Under the pieces are notes generated by a model. The model was not told where the DNA came from and did no database searches. It saw only the letters and a list, made by a program, of their open reading frames with translations. A program made the position numbers and the translations under genes. Of a DNA stretch of 64,000 bases, positions 1 through 8,062 are shown piece by piece. Origin of the DNA: Pseudomonas sp. RC10 (lineage in GTDB: Bacteria > Pseudomonadota > Gammaproteobacteria > Pseudomonadales > Pseudomonadaceae); contig NZ_CP151650.1 of assembly GCF_038397775.1 (NCBI RefSeq), positions 5,785,001 through 5,849,000 on the forward strand, written 5' to 3'. Each line of letters opens with the position of its first letter. The stretch's first letter is position 1.

Positions 1-1095
1 CAGCGCGTTTTCGAAATGCGGCGCTGTCTCGGCCACCTGCTGCACCAGATTCTCGCGCTGGAGGATATCCAGTGCCGCCAGACCTGCAGCGCACGCTACC
101 GGATGCGCGGAGTAGGTATAGCCATGAGGAAATTCCACGACGTACTCAGGCGTCGCTTGATTCATGAACGTTTGGTAAATCTCGCTGCTGGCAATCACCG
201 CACCCATCGGAATCGCGCCGTTGGTGACTTGTTTGGCAATGCACATCAAATCCGGGGTCACACCGAAGCTGTCGGCACCGAACATCGAGCCAGTACGACC
301 AAAGCCAGTGATCACTTCATCGAAGATCAGCAGGATGTTGTGCTGATCGCAGATTTCGCGCAGGCGCTTCAAATAGCCCTGCGGCGGAACGATCACGCCC
401 GCCGAGCCCGCCATAGGTTCCACGATGACCGCTGCGATGTTCGAGGCGTCGTGCAGCTCGATCAGCTTGAGCATCTCGTCGGCCAATGCGATCCCGCCTT
501 GTTCTGGCATGCCACGAGAATAGGCATTGCTCGCGAGCAACGTGTGAGGCAGATGATCAACGTCCATCAATTGACCGAACATCTTGCGGTTACCGTTCAC
601 GCCCCCCAGGCTGGTGCCCGCAATGTTCACGCCGTGGTACCCACGGGCACGACCGATCATTTTGGTTTTGGTCGCCTGCCCTTTAAGGCGCCAGTAGGCT
701 CGCACCATTTTCACGGCAGTATCGGCGCACTCGGAACCCGAGTCGGTATAGAACACATGGTTCAGGTTACCCGGCGTCAGGTCTGTGATCTTTTCGGCAA
801 GCTGGAACGACAGTGGGTGACCGAACTGGAAGCCCGGCGAGTAATCCAGCGTGCCCAGCTGTTTCGAGACGGCTTCCTGAATCTCCTTGCGCGTATGCCC
901 GGCACCACAGGTCCACAGACCTGAAAGCCCATCGTAGATCTTGCGGCCCTTATCGTCTGTCAGATAGCTGCCCTCTGCCGCCACGATCAGTCGGGGATCG
1001 CGCTGGAAATTGCGGTTTGCGGTATAGGGCATCCAGTGCGCGTCGAGCTTGAGCTGACTGGCCAAGGACATATCGGACGATTCGGGCATGTTCAT
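1..1095 (-). CDS. bauA: omega-amino acid (beta-alanine):pyruvate aminotransferase, 3' end missing
   Basis: Class III PLP aminotransferase that moves the amino group of beta-alanine or other omega-amines to pyruvate. The gene runs off the left edge: about 365 codons are present, against roughly 450 in the family. The start ATG at 1095 gives MNMPESSDMSLASQLKLDAH, which matches the usual N-terminus of Pseudomonas beta-alanine:pyruvate transaminase. The PLP lysine lies in the visible motif AKQVTNGAIPMG, preceded by the cofactor aspartate in IFDEVITGFGRTG. It is transcribed divergently from the LysR gene at 1232, which fits the BauA/BauR arrangement of P. aeruginosa (my recollection). Family assignment is very secure; the substrate is inferred from similarity. 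Confidence 0.92.
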   Translation of the reverse strand, partial: MNMPESSDMSLASQLKLDAHWMPYTANRNFQRDPRLIVAAEGSYLTDDKGRKIYDGLSGLWTCGAGHTRKEIQEAVSKQLGTLDYSPGFQFGHPLSFQLAEKITDLTPGNLNHVFYTDSGSECADTAVKMVRAYWRLKGQATKTKMIGRARGYHGVNIAGTSLGGVNGNRKMFGQLMDVDHLPHTLLASNAYSRGMPEQGGIALADEMLKLIELHDASNIAAVIVEPMAGSAGVIVPPQGYLKRLREICDQHNILLIFDEVITGFGRTGSMFGADSFGVTPDLMCIAKQVTNGAIPMGAVIASSEIYQTFMNQATPEYVVEFPHGYTYSAHPVACAAGLAALDILQRENLVQQVAETAPHFENAL

Positions 1096-1231
1096 TGGAA
1101 TAACCTCACAAGGACGTGGGTGGTCGGTCTTCAAAAGCCCTGAAGCCGGACCGGGTTGCAGCTACGTTGCCACGGGCATAAAGTCGCTAAAACCCCGCTT
1201 TTATGATCTTTAGTTCGTGGACCACTAAACA

Positions 1232-2152
1232 ATGAGCACACGCCGTTCCGATCCTTTGGCGCAAGTCAGCGACTTCGATATCCGCCTGTTGCGAATCTTT
1301 CGAAGCGTAGTCGAAGCGGGTGGATTTTCTGCCGCCGAAAGCAGCTTGGGCATTGGCCGCTCTGCCATTAGTCAGCAGATGAGTGATCTTGAGCAACGGC
1401 TCGGATTGCGCCTCTGCCAACGTGGCCGGGCAGGGTTTTCGCTGACGGAAGAAGGCCGCGAGGTGTATCAGTCATCGCTACAACTCTTGAGCGCACTTGA
1501 GAGTTTTCGCACAGAGGTGAACGGCCTTCACCGACACTTACGCGGCGAGCTGAACATTGGGCTGACCGATAATCTGGTCACCCTCCCCCATATGCGGATC
1601 ACCCATGCGTTGTCGGAGCTCAAGGAGCTCGGTCCGGACGTGCACATCAATATCCGTATGGTCGCGCCCAACGAAGTCGAACAAGGCGTGCTCGATGGCA
1701 GCTTGCACGTGGGTGTAGTTCCCCAAGCCAACGCGCTATCAGGCCTTGAATATCAGTCGCTCTACAGCGAGCGCTCATTGCTGTATTGCGCCGTCGGTCA
1801 TCCCCTCTTCTATGTAGACGACGCGCAACTTAGCGATGGACGTCTGGCCGACCAAGAAGCTATCGCGCCGACCTTTCGCCTGCCGGCAGATATCCAGGCG
1901 CACTATCAGGCGCTGAAATGCACTGCCAGCGCGTCTGACCGGGAGGGCATGGCGTTCCTGATCCTCACCGGCCGTTACATTGGCTACTTGCCAGACCACT
2001 ATGCGACGTTCTGGGTGCAACAGGGTCGGCTGCGAGCCTTGAAACCTCTGTCGCGTTTTTACGATTTGAGTCTGGTGACGGTGACGCGGAAAGGCCGCCG
2101 CCCGCATTTGGTGCTGGAAAGCTTTCTACAGAGGTTGGCCGCCACACGATGA
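1232..2152 (+). CDS. LysR-family transcriptional regulator (BauR-like position)
   Basis: A 306-residue LysR-type regulator. The N-terminal winged helix-turn-helix is visible around residues 12-70 (FDIRLLRIFRSVVEAGGFSA, then the recognition region IGRSAISQQMSDLEQRLGLR). A type 2 periplasmic-binding-fold effector domain starts near residue 95. It is divergent from the aminotransferase at 1095 with a 136 bp gap, the classic place for a LysR protein that controls its neighbour. I infer that it activates the aminotransferase operon in response to an omega-amino acid; the sequence alone does not name the effector. The downstream permease is 260 bp away and need not be part of the regulon. Confidence 0.88.
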   Translation: MSTRRSDPLAQVSDFDIRLLRIFRSVVEAGGFSAAESSLGIGRSAISQQMSDLEQRLGLRLCQRGRAGFSLTEEGREVYQSSLQLLSALESFRTEVNGLHRHLRGELNIGLTDNLVTLPHMRITHALSELKELGPDVHINIRMVAPNEVEQGVLDGSLHVGVVPQANALSGLEYQSLYSERSLLYCAVGHPLFYVDDAQLSDGRLADQEAIAPTFRLPADIQAHYQALKCTASASDREGMAFLILTGRYIGYLPDHYATFWVQQGRLRALKPLSRFYDLSLVTVTRKGRRPHLVLESFLQRLAATR

Positions 2153-2412
2153 GGCAGCAACGCCGAAACCCAAGCCATATGCATCCCCTTAAAAATCGCC
2201 AATAAAATTTTAATCGTATGATTTGTATAGGCTTATCGAAATAAAAAGAAACCGTATCTGATCATATGGACAGGTTTTTGCAACGAGGCTTTCAATAGAG
2301 GTTCGATAGCTGAACGCTCCCGATCACGAGTCTGCTCACGCCTGCGGGTTCGCGATGTTTCACCGGGGGCCGGCTCATCGGACAGGCCAGACACAAAACC
2401 CGAGAGTCCAGC

Positions 2413-3792
2413 ATGCAACCTGAAGCGCCAGACAATAACGATCTGATCTACGGCCTCAACGACCGCCCGAAACCTGCGCCGGCCATTCTGGCTGCTGTTC
2501 AGCACGTGCTGGCGGCATTTGTCGGCATCATCACGCCGCCGCTGATCATTGGGTCCGCGTTGGGACTGGGTGCCTACCTGCCTTATTTGATCAGCATGGC
2601 GTTGATGGTGTCGGGTGTAGGCACTTTCATCCAGGCGCGTCGTCCGTTCGGCATCGGCGCCGGGATGATTTGTTTGCAAGGCACCAGCTTCGCGTTTCTC
2701 GGTGCCGTGCTGTCCGCAGGATTCATGGTCAAGCAACGTGGGGGCAGCCCCGAAGACATCATGGCCATGGTGTTCGGCGTGTGTTTTTTCGGCGCTGTCG
2801 TGCAGATCGTGCTCAGCCGCTTCATTGGCCAGTTGCGTCGGGTCATCACGCCGCTGGTGACCGGGATCGTCATCACCCTGATCGGCGTCAGCTTGATCAA
2901 GGTGGGTGTGACCGACCTGGGCGGCGGCTTCAATGCTCCTGATTTTGGCGAACCGGTCAATCTGATGCTGGGCGCATTCGTGTTGTTGGTGATCATTTTG
3001 CTCAATCGTTCGAGTACGCCTTGGGTGCGGCTGTCGGCAATTATCATCGGGTTGGCAGTGGGCAGTGTCGCAGCCTGGTTCAGCGGCAAGCTGGTCCCTC
3101 ATTCCATAAGCGATGTCGCGTTGGTCAGTATTCCTATGCCCTTCCGGTTCGGTTTCAACTTCGATTGGGCGGCCTTCCTGCCCGTCGCGTTGATTTATCT
3201 GATCAGCAGTATCGAAACCGTCGGCGATCTGACTGCCAATTGCATGCTCTCCCGCGAACCTATCAAAGGCCCGACCTACATTGCACGTCTCAAGGGTGGT
3301 GTATTGGGGGATGGCGTGAGCTGCATGATCGCCGCGACGTTCAGTGCGTTTCCCAACACCACGTTCGCGCAGAACAACGGGGTGATTCAGCTGACGGGCG
3401 TGGCCAGCCGCTACGTTGGTCTCTACATCGGAGCGATCCTTTTTTTGCTCGGTCTTTTCCCGGTCATCGGTGCGATTCTTCAGCAAATTCCAAAATCTGT
3501 GCTGGGTGGTGCGACATTGGTGATGTTCGGAAGCGTTGCCGCTGCAGGCGTGCGCATCCTCGCGCAAGCCCCACTGGATCGACGCAGCATGTTGATCATC
3601 GCCACCTCGTTCGGCGTTGGGCTGGGCATCGCCGCTCAACCGGCATTGCTGCAACATCTACCGATGCTGGTGCAAAACCTGTTTGACTCTGCGATTACCA
3701 GCGGCGGCCTCACCGCCATCGTCATGTGCCTCGTGCTGCCAGAAAACAAGGAGGTTCGCGCTGAAAAGGAAATGGAGGCCCTCGGGCACTAA
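2413..3792 (+). CDS. NCS2 (NAT) family nucleobase:cation symporter, xanthine/urate/uracil type
   Basis: A 459-residue inner-membrane permease with about 12-14 hydrophobic segments. The NCS2/NAT signature is visible as QNNGVIQLTGVASRYVG, with the conserved ETVGD motif (SIETVGDLTAN) upstream of it; both line the substrate site in this family. The likely role is proton-coupled uptake of xanthine, urate or uracil. It is followed after 84 bp by a TetR regulator and lies a few kb from 8-oxoguanine deaminase and adenine deaminase, so a purine substrate is more likely than uracil. That choice is inference. The ATG at 2413 is preceded by a weak GAGAG ribosome site. Confidence 0.9.
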   Translation: MQPEAPDNNDLIYGLNDRPKPAPAILAAVQHVLAAFVGIITPPLIIGSALGLGAYLPYLISMALMVSGVGTFIQARRPFGIGAGMICLQGTSFAFLGAVLSAGFMVKQRGGSPEDIMAMVFGVCFFGAVVQIVLSRFIGQLRRVITPLVTGIVITLIGVSLIKVGVTDLGGGFNAPDFGEPVNLMLGAFVLLVIILLNRSSTPWVRLSAIIIGLAVGSVAAWFSGKLVPHSISDVALVSIPMPFRFGFNFDWAAFLPVALIYLISSIETVGDLTANCMLSREPIKGPTYIARLKGGVLGDGVSCMIAATFSAFPNTTFAQNNGVIQLTGVASRYVGLYIGAILFLLGLFPVIGAILQQIPKSVLGGATLVMFGSVAAAGVRILAQAPLDRRSMLIIATSFGVGLGIAAQPALLQHLPMLVQNLFDSAITSGGLTAIVMCLVLPENKEVRAEKEMEALGH

Positions 3793-3876
3793 TTTCCACC
3801 ACGAACGCTTGTCGGATCGCCTTGGGTGCGTTATCTGTTCACCCCGTCGCACCCAATGATCCGTCTGGAACCGCAC

Positions 3877-4536
3877 ATGGCCCTTGAAGTCCCCGCTCAC
3901 AGCGTCAGCGCCGCCAAACCGGCGAGCCGAATTCGTCAAAAGAATGAAGAAGCGATCATGAAGGCTGCCGAAGACGAGTTCGCTCGTCACGGATTCAAAG
4001 GCACCAGCATGAACACCATTGCGCAGAACGCCGGGCTGCCCAAGGCTAACTTGCATTATTACTTCACCAACAAATTGGGTCTGTACATCGCGGTCTTGAG
4101 CAGCATCATTCAGCTGTGGGACAGCACGTTCAATAACCTGAAGGTCGAGGACGATCCCGCTCAGGCGCTGGCCCAATACATTCGCGCGAAAATGGAGTTT
4201 TCCCGCCGGCAGCCACAGGCCTCGCGCATTTTCGCGATGGAAATCATCAGCGGCGGCGAATGCCTGAACGAGTATTTCAGTCAAGATTACCGGGCCTGGT
4301 TCCAGGGTCGCGCAGCGGTGTTTCAAGCGTGGATCGATGCCGGAAAAATGGACCCCATCGATCCGGTGCACCTGATCTTCCTGTTGTGGGGCAGCACTCA
4401 GCATTACGCCGATTTCGCCACGCAAATCTGCCAGGTGACCGGACGCTCGCGCCTGACCAAACAAGACATGGACGATGCCGGCACCAACCTGATTCGTATC
4501 ATTCTCAAAGGTTGTGGGCTGACGCCTCCGATCTGA
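3877..4536 (+). CDS. TetR-family regulator, RutR-like
   Basis: About 219 residues. The N-terminal TetR helix-turn-helix is clear (EFARHGFKGTSMNTIAQNAG, then LPKANLHYYFTNKLGLY), followed by a helical ligand domain of the RutR/YcdC kind. I chose the ATG at 3877 because GGAA lies at suitable spacing before it; an upstream ATG at 3856 or GTG at 3826 would only add residues without similarity to the fold. It follows the NCS2 permease in the same direction. RutR proteins sense uracil, so this one probably controls nucleobase transport or breakdown genes. The ligand is inferred. Confidence 0.88.
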   Translation: MALEVPAHSVSAAKPASRIRQKNEEAIMKAAEDEFARHGFKGTSMNTIAQNAGLPKANLHYYFTNKLGLYIAVLSSIIQLWDSTFNNLKVEDDPAQALAQYIRAKMEFSRRQPQASRIFAMEIISGGECLNEYFSQDYRAWFQGRAAVFQAWIDAGKMDPIDPVHLIFLLWGSTQHYADFATQICQVTGRSRLTKQDMDDAGTNLIRIILKGCGLTPPI

Positions 4537-4571
4537 ATGTACGAAACGTCCTGATTTCAGCTGGAACCGTC

Positions 4572-5165
4572 ATGCCTTCGACCCTCATCGGCCCTTGCGA
4601 ATTTCGCGAGGAAATTCGCAAAAGCCGCTTCGTCACCTTTGCTGCGCCTATCAGTAGCCCCGCCGACGCTCAAGCCTTCATCGAGCAAAACAGTGACCTT
4701 AATGCCACGCACAATTGCTGGGCCTGGAAGCTAGGCGCGCAGTACCGCAGCACGGATGACGGCGAGCCCGGCGGCACGGCGGGGCGCCCTATTTTGGCGG
4801 CCATCGAGGCGCAGGATTTCGATCAAGTCGTGGTGTTGGTGATTCGATGGTACGGGGGCATTCAGTTGGGCACTGGCGGCCTGGCCCGAGCATACGGCGG
4901 CGGCGCAAACAAATGCCTGCAACAAGCGGAGCGCCTGCCGCTGGTCAACCGTGTCTTGCTCCACTTCGACTGCACTTTCAGCGAACTGACGCTGGTCAAG
5001 CTGCGACTGGCTGAACTCAACGGGTTGGTGCAGGACGAGCAGTTCACGGCGGTAGGTGTCGATCTCTCGGTCGCACTGAGCCCGGATCACATTCAGACTT
5101 TTCAACGTCAGCTGTCCGACATCAGTCGCGGGCGTATTGTTTTGCGCGAGGATGACGCTGACTGA
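4572..5165 (+). CDS. YigZ/IMPACT-family protein
   Basis: A 197-residue protein of the YigZ (UPF0029, IMPACT) family. The N-terminal domain contains the family motifs NCWAWKLG, DDGEPGGTAGRPIL and VVVLVIRWYGGIQLGTGGL, and a C-terminal DUF1949-type alpha/beta domain starts at about residue 130. The biochemical role of bacterial YigZ is not settled; related eukaryotic IMPACT proteins bind GCN1. The ORF is open further upstream in frame (from 4260), but the family N-terminus begins at this ATG. It lies 35 bp after the TetR gene. A 521 bp regulatory-looking gap follows it. Confidence 0.9.
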   Translation: MPSTLIGPCEFREEIRKSRFVTFAAPISSPADAQAFIEQNSDLNATHNCWAWKLGAQYRSTDDGEPGGTAGRPILAAIEAQDFDQVVVLVIRWYGGIQLGTGGLARAYGGGANKCLQQAERLPLVNRVLLHFDCTFSELTLVKLRLAELNGLVQDEQFTAVGVDLSVALSPDHIQTFQRQLSDISRGRIVLREDDAD

Positions 5166-5412
5166 CATGCGTGGGCTTGAGAAGCGAGGACTGATCGTTG
5201 CCCACATCTGCTGTGCATCCGGCTGTGGACAAACTGAGCATATCCGGCTGCAGGCCTTGATTTATATCGCGCGCACGCTTTTGATCACTTTTTGCACAAA
5301 TACCTCATCCACTGCATAAAACGGCCAAAAACCAAGGTGTTAGCGCGCCTTATCGCGACTGGGTCCTACGCGCACGGCCCTTATATCCACCGGTTGAGCT
5401 TGCGCACATTAA

Positions 5413-5454
5413 CTGTGGAGCAACCTGTGGATAACACGTGCAACGTTGTCCACA
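5413..5454. promoter_or_regulatory. clustered DnaA-box-like sites
   Basis: Two TGTGGA motifs lie exactly 12 bp apart (5414 and 5426); the second extends to a perfect DnaA box, TGTGGATAA. An oppositely oriented TTGTCCACA follows at 5446. The same two-motif unit, with two differences over 23 bp, recurs at 53,781-53,803. DnaA binding is inferred from sequence only. Confidence 0.4.
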
Positions 5455-5481
5455 ATGCCGAAGCTATCGTGCTCAGCTGGA

Positions 5482-5516
5482 TTTGGTCATTTTTTGTACA
5501 AAAAAACTGAACCAAA
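5482..5516. promoter_or_regulatory. imperfect 35 bp palindrome, possible operator
   Basis: The core TTTTTTGTACAAAAAA (5490-5505) is a perfect 16 bp palindrome. The flanks TTTGGTCA and TGAACCAAA extend it with small offsets. It lies about 170 bp upstream of the SDR start. It could be an operator or an intrinsically bent site; the binding protein is unknown. Confidence 0.4.
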
Positions 5517-5686
5517 TCTTCATTCTGCTGCAACACTGTTCTGTTCGCGACAATCGCCGAAGGTTCGGCCACCACCACAGGGTTTGCCAGAATCAGCCAA
5601 CCGTACGCCGGAAAAATAAATTCCTGGCTCTGCATGCGGTCCACTCTGCTAACCCTGCCCGTTTAGTTCTTCAAGGAGTGACATTC

Positions 5687-6373
5687 ATGTCTGCCAAAAA
5701 AACTGCGCTCATTATTGGCGCCTCTCGTGGCCTGGGCCTTGGGCTGGTGCGACGTCTGATTGAACAAGGGTGGGACGTTACGGCGACCGTTCGTGATGCG
5801 CTCAAGGCCGATGACCTGAAAGCCACCCCCGGCGTGCATATCCAGACGCTGGACATGGATGAGCAGTCCTCGCTGGAGGTCCTCACCCACAACCTCAAGG
5901 GTCAGGTTTATGACCTGCTCTTCGTCAACGCTGGCATCATGGGCCCGTTGCACCCCTCTCCTACAGATGCCACCGCAGGCGAACTTGGCCAGTTGTTCCT
6001 GACCAATGCCGTGGCACCGATTCGGCTGGCCAAACGCTTCGTCGACCAAATCCGGCCGGACACTGGCGTCATTGCTTTCATGAGCTCGGTCCTGGGCAGC
6101 GTGACCATGCCTGACGCTCCGGAAATGGCGCTCTACAAAGCGAGCAAGGCGGCCCTCAACTCCATGACCAACACCTTCGTCACTCAACTGGGCGACAACA
6201 AACCTACCGTGCTGTCCATGCATCCGGGTTGGGTCCGTACCGCCATGGGCGGCGAAGGCGCCGACATCGACGTGGAAACCAGCGTTCGCGGGATGGTTGA
6301 GCAATTGGAACGGTTCGCCGGAAAAGGTGGGCACCATTTCGTGAATTACAAAGGGGAAACGATTCCTTGGTGA
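5687..6373 (+). CDS. SDR-family NAD(P)-dependent oxidoreductase
   Basis: A 228-residue short-chain dehydrogenase/reductase. The cofactor motif GASRGLGLG is near the N-terminus, the NAG motif is in LLFVNAGIMGP, the catalytic serine is in FMSSVLGSV, and the YxxxK pair is in LYKASKAAL. The length fits the classical single-domain family. The ATG at 5687 has a strong AAGGAG site 9 bp upstream; frames opening further upstream are not supported. The substrate cannot be told from sequence. It stands between the regulatory-looking gap and the 8-oxoguanine deaminase gene, with 226 bp to the latter. Confidence 0.9.
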   Translation: MSAKKTALIIGASRGLGLGLVRRLIEQGWDVTATVRDALKADDLKATPGVHIQTLDMDEQSSLEVLTHNLKGQVYDLLFVNAGIMGPLHPSPTDATAGELGQLFLTNAVAPIRLAKRFVDQIRPDTGVIAFMSSVLGSVTMPDAPEMALYKASKAALNSMTNTFVTQLGDNKPTVLSMHPGWVRTAMGGEGADIDVETSVRGMVEQLERFAGKGGHHFVNYKGETIPW

Positions 6374-6599
6374 TCGCTTCGCTTATGTAGCCGTGCGGCT
6401 TGCCGGCAGCGGCGACTTGAATGACGTTGCGGGCAAGATGCTGCTGAAGATTCCACACACGGCATCTTGCATCGCCTCACCGGACGCACATAAACTCCCC
6501 TTCGCCTCGCGCCCGATCCAACGGCGCGGCGACCCTGGATCAGCAGACAGGGCAAAACTGAGCTGGCTACCTGAACCCACTTTTCAGAGGAGCCGGCCC

Positions 6600-7955
6600 A
6601 TGCCCGCGATCCGTATCTGGTTGAAAAATCCCCTTGCCGTGTTTACCGCTAATGACCTCGATGCCCGAGGTGGGCTGGTGGTGCAGAACGGTGTGATTGT
6701 CGAAATGCTTGCCTCGGGCCAATCGCCTGCCCAGCCGTGCGATCAGGTCTTCGATGCCCGCGAGCATGTGCTGTTGCCCGGCCTGATCAACACCCACCAT
6801 CACTTCTACCAAACCCTTACCCGTGCCTGGGCCCCAGTGGTCAATCAGCCTTTGTTTCCATGGCTGAAAACCCTGTACCCGGTATGGGCACGGCTCACGC
6901 CGGAAAAGCTGGCGCTGGCGAGCAAGGTTGCACTGACCGAACTGTTGCTGTCCGGCTGCACGACTGCCGCCGATCATCATTATCTGTTTCCGGACGGTCT
7001 GGAGCAGGCTATCGATGTCCAGGTCGAGAGTGTGCGGGAGCTGGGCATGCGAGCAATGCTGACGCGAGGGTCGATGAGTCTCGGCGAGGCCGATGGAGGC
7101 CTGCCGCCACAGCAAACGGTCCAGCAGGGTGAGGTGATTCTGGAGGACAGTCAGCGGCTGATTGAGCGTTATCACGAGCGTGGCGAAGGTGCGCAGATCC
7201 AGATCGCGCTAGCGCCCTGCTCGCCATTTTCCGTGACCACCGAGATCATGTCCGAAAGCGCTGCATTGGCTGAAAAACTCGACGTTCGCCTGCACACTCA
7301 CTTGGCCGAGACGCTGGATGAAGAGGATTTTTGCCTACAACGCTTTGGCCTGCGCACGGTGGATTATCTCGACAGCGTGGGTTGGCTCGGACCGCGGACC
7401 TGGCTCGCTCACGGGATTCATTTCAATGAGCAGGAAATCGCCCGGCTGGGCGCAGCGGGAACCGGTATTTGCCATTGCCCGAGTTCGAACATGCGCCTGG
7501 CGTCGGGGATCTGTCCGACGCTGGATTTGACGGCTGCCGGTGCGCCGATTGGCTTGGGGGTCGATGGCTCGGCGTCCAACGACGGATCGAACATGATTCT
7601 CGAAGCGAAGCAGGCGTTGTACTTGCAGCGATTGCGTTATGGCGCCGAGAAGATCACCCCCGAGGTGTCATTAGGCTGGGCGACGCGAGGGTCGGCGCAA
7701 CTGCTGGGCCGCAGCGACATTGGCGAACTGGCCGTAGGGAAACAGGCCGACATGGCGCTGTTCAGGCTGGATGAGCTGCGTTTTTCCGGCAGCCATGACC
7801 CGCTGTCAGCCTTGTTGCTGTGCGGGGCTGATCGTGCGGACCGGGTGATGATTGGCGGCGAATGGCGGGTGATCGATGGGCAGGTCGAAGGGCTGGATCT
7901 GAAAGGTTTGATCGCCGATCACCGGCAGGCGGCAGCGGAGTTGATCAACGGCTGA
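6600..7955 (+). CDS. 8-oxoguanine deaminase
   Basis: A 451-residue amidohydrolase that converts 8-oxoguanine to urate, clearing oxidised guanine. The metal-site motifs are in order: NTHHHFYQ (HxH), LHTHLAET, AHGIHF and the aspartate in GVDGSASND. The length and the ATWPW-free AtzB/TrzN-like organisation agree with the characterised Pseudomonas 8-oxoguanine deaminase (PA0142 type, from memory). The ATG at 6600 has a GAGG ribosome site; the upstream in-frame extension lacks similarity. With the adenine deaminase at 9394 and the NCS2 permease at 2413 it makes a loose purine-salvage neighbourhood. Confidence 0.9.
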   Translation: MPAIRIWLKNPLAVFTANDLDARGGLVVQNGVIVEMLASGQSPAQPCDQVFDAREHVLLPGLINTHHHFYQTLTRAWAPVVNQPLFPWLKTLYPVWARLTPEKLALASKVALTELLLSGCTTAADHHYLFPDGLEQAIDVQVESVRELGMRAMLTRGSMSLGEADGGLPPQQTVQQGEVILEDSQRLIERYHERGEGAQIQIALAPCSPFSVTTEIMSESAALAEKLDVRLHTHLAETLDEEDFCLQRFGLRTVDYLDSVGWLGPRTWLAHGIHFNEQEIARLGAAGTGICHCPSSNMRLASGICPTLDLTAAGAPIGLGVDGSASNDGSNMILEAKQALYLQRLRYGAEKITPEVSLGWATRGSAQLLGRSDIGELAVGKQADMALFRLDELRFSGSHDPLSALLLCGADRADRVMIGGEWRVIDGQVEGLDLKGLIADHRQAAAELING

Positions 7956-7967
7956 TCACGCAATGCC

Positions 7968-8057
7968 CTGTAGGTCTTCACTTGCTCACGATGGCAGTCT
8001 GTCGGCAGGATCATCACCGACCGACACGCCGCCATCGCGAACAGCGAAGCCCTTACG
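7968..8057. repeat. decayed REP-type inverted repeat
   Basis: The left arm CTGTAGGTCTTCACTTGCTC and the right part GCCATCGCGAACAGCGAAG are recognisable but mutated versions of the GAGCTTGCTCGCGATGGC element seen intact at 23,008. It lies between the convergent deaminase and antiporter genes. Confidence 0.55.
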
Positions 8058-8062
8058 AATAC

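Larger units (their letters stand above)
5166..5686. other. 521 bp intergenic region with DnaA-box-like sites and an AT-rich palindrome
   Basis: No convincing gene is present. The region is less GC-rich than its flanks. It holds one perfect DnaA-box 9-mer (TGTGGATAA, 5426-5434), one-mismatch sites at 5224-5232 (TGTGGACAA) and 5446-5454 (TTGTCCACA), and a half-site TGTGGA at 5414. An AT-rich imperfect palindrome spans 5482-5516, and a good ribosome site (AAGGAG, 5673-5678) precedes the SDR gene. Short open frames here lack ribosome sites and family resemblance. Confidence 0.6.

Noticed and set aside
2233..3657. 474-codon open frame antisense to the NCS2 permease
   Set aside because: Translation is H/R/D-rich with no family features; the permease on the other strand is clear.
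5292..5510. 72-codon frame in the DnaA-box-like region
   Set aside because: It runs through the repeats and palindrome, has no ribosome site and no protein-like composition.
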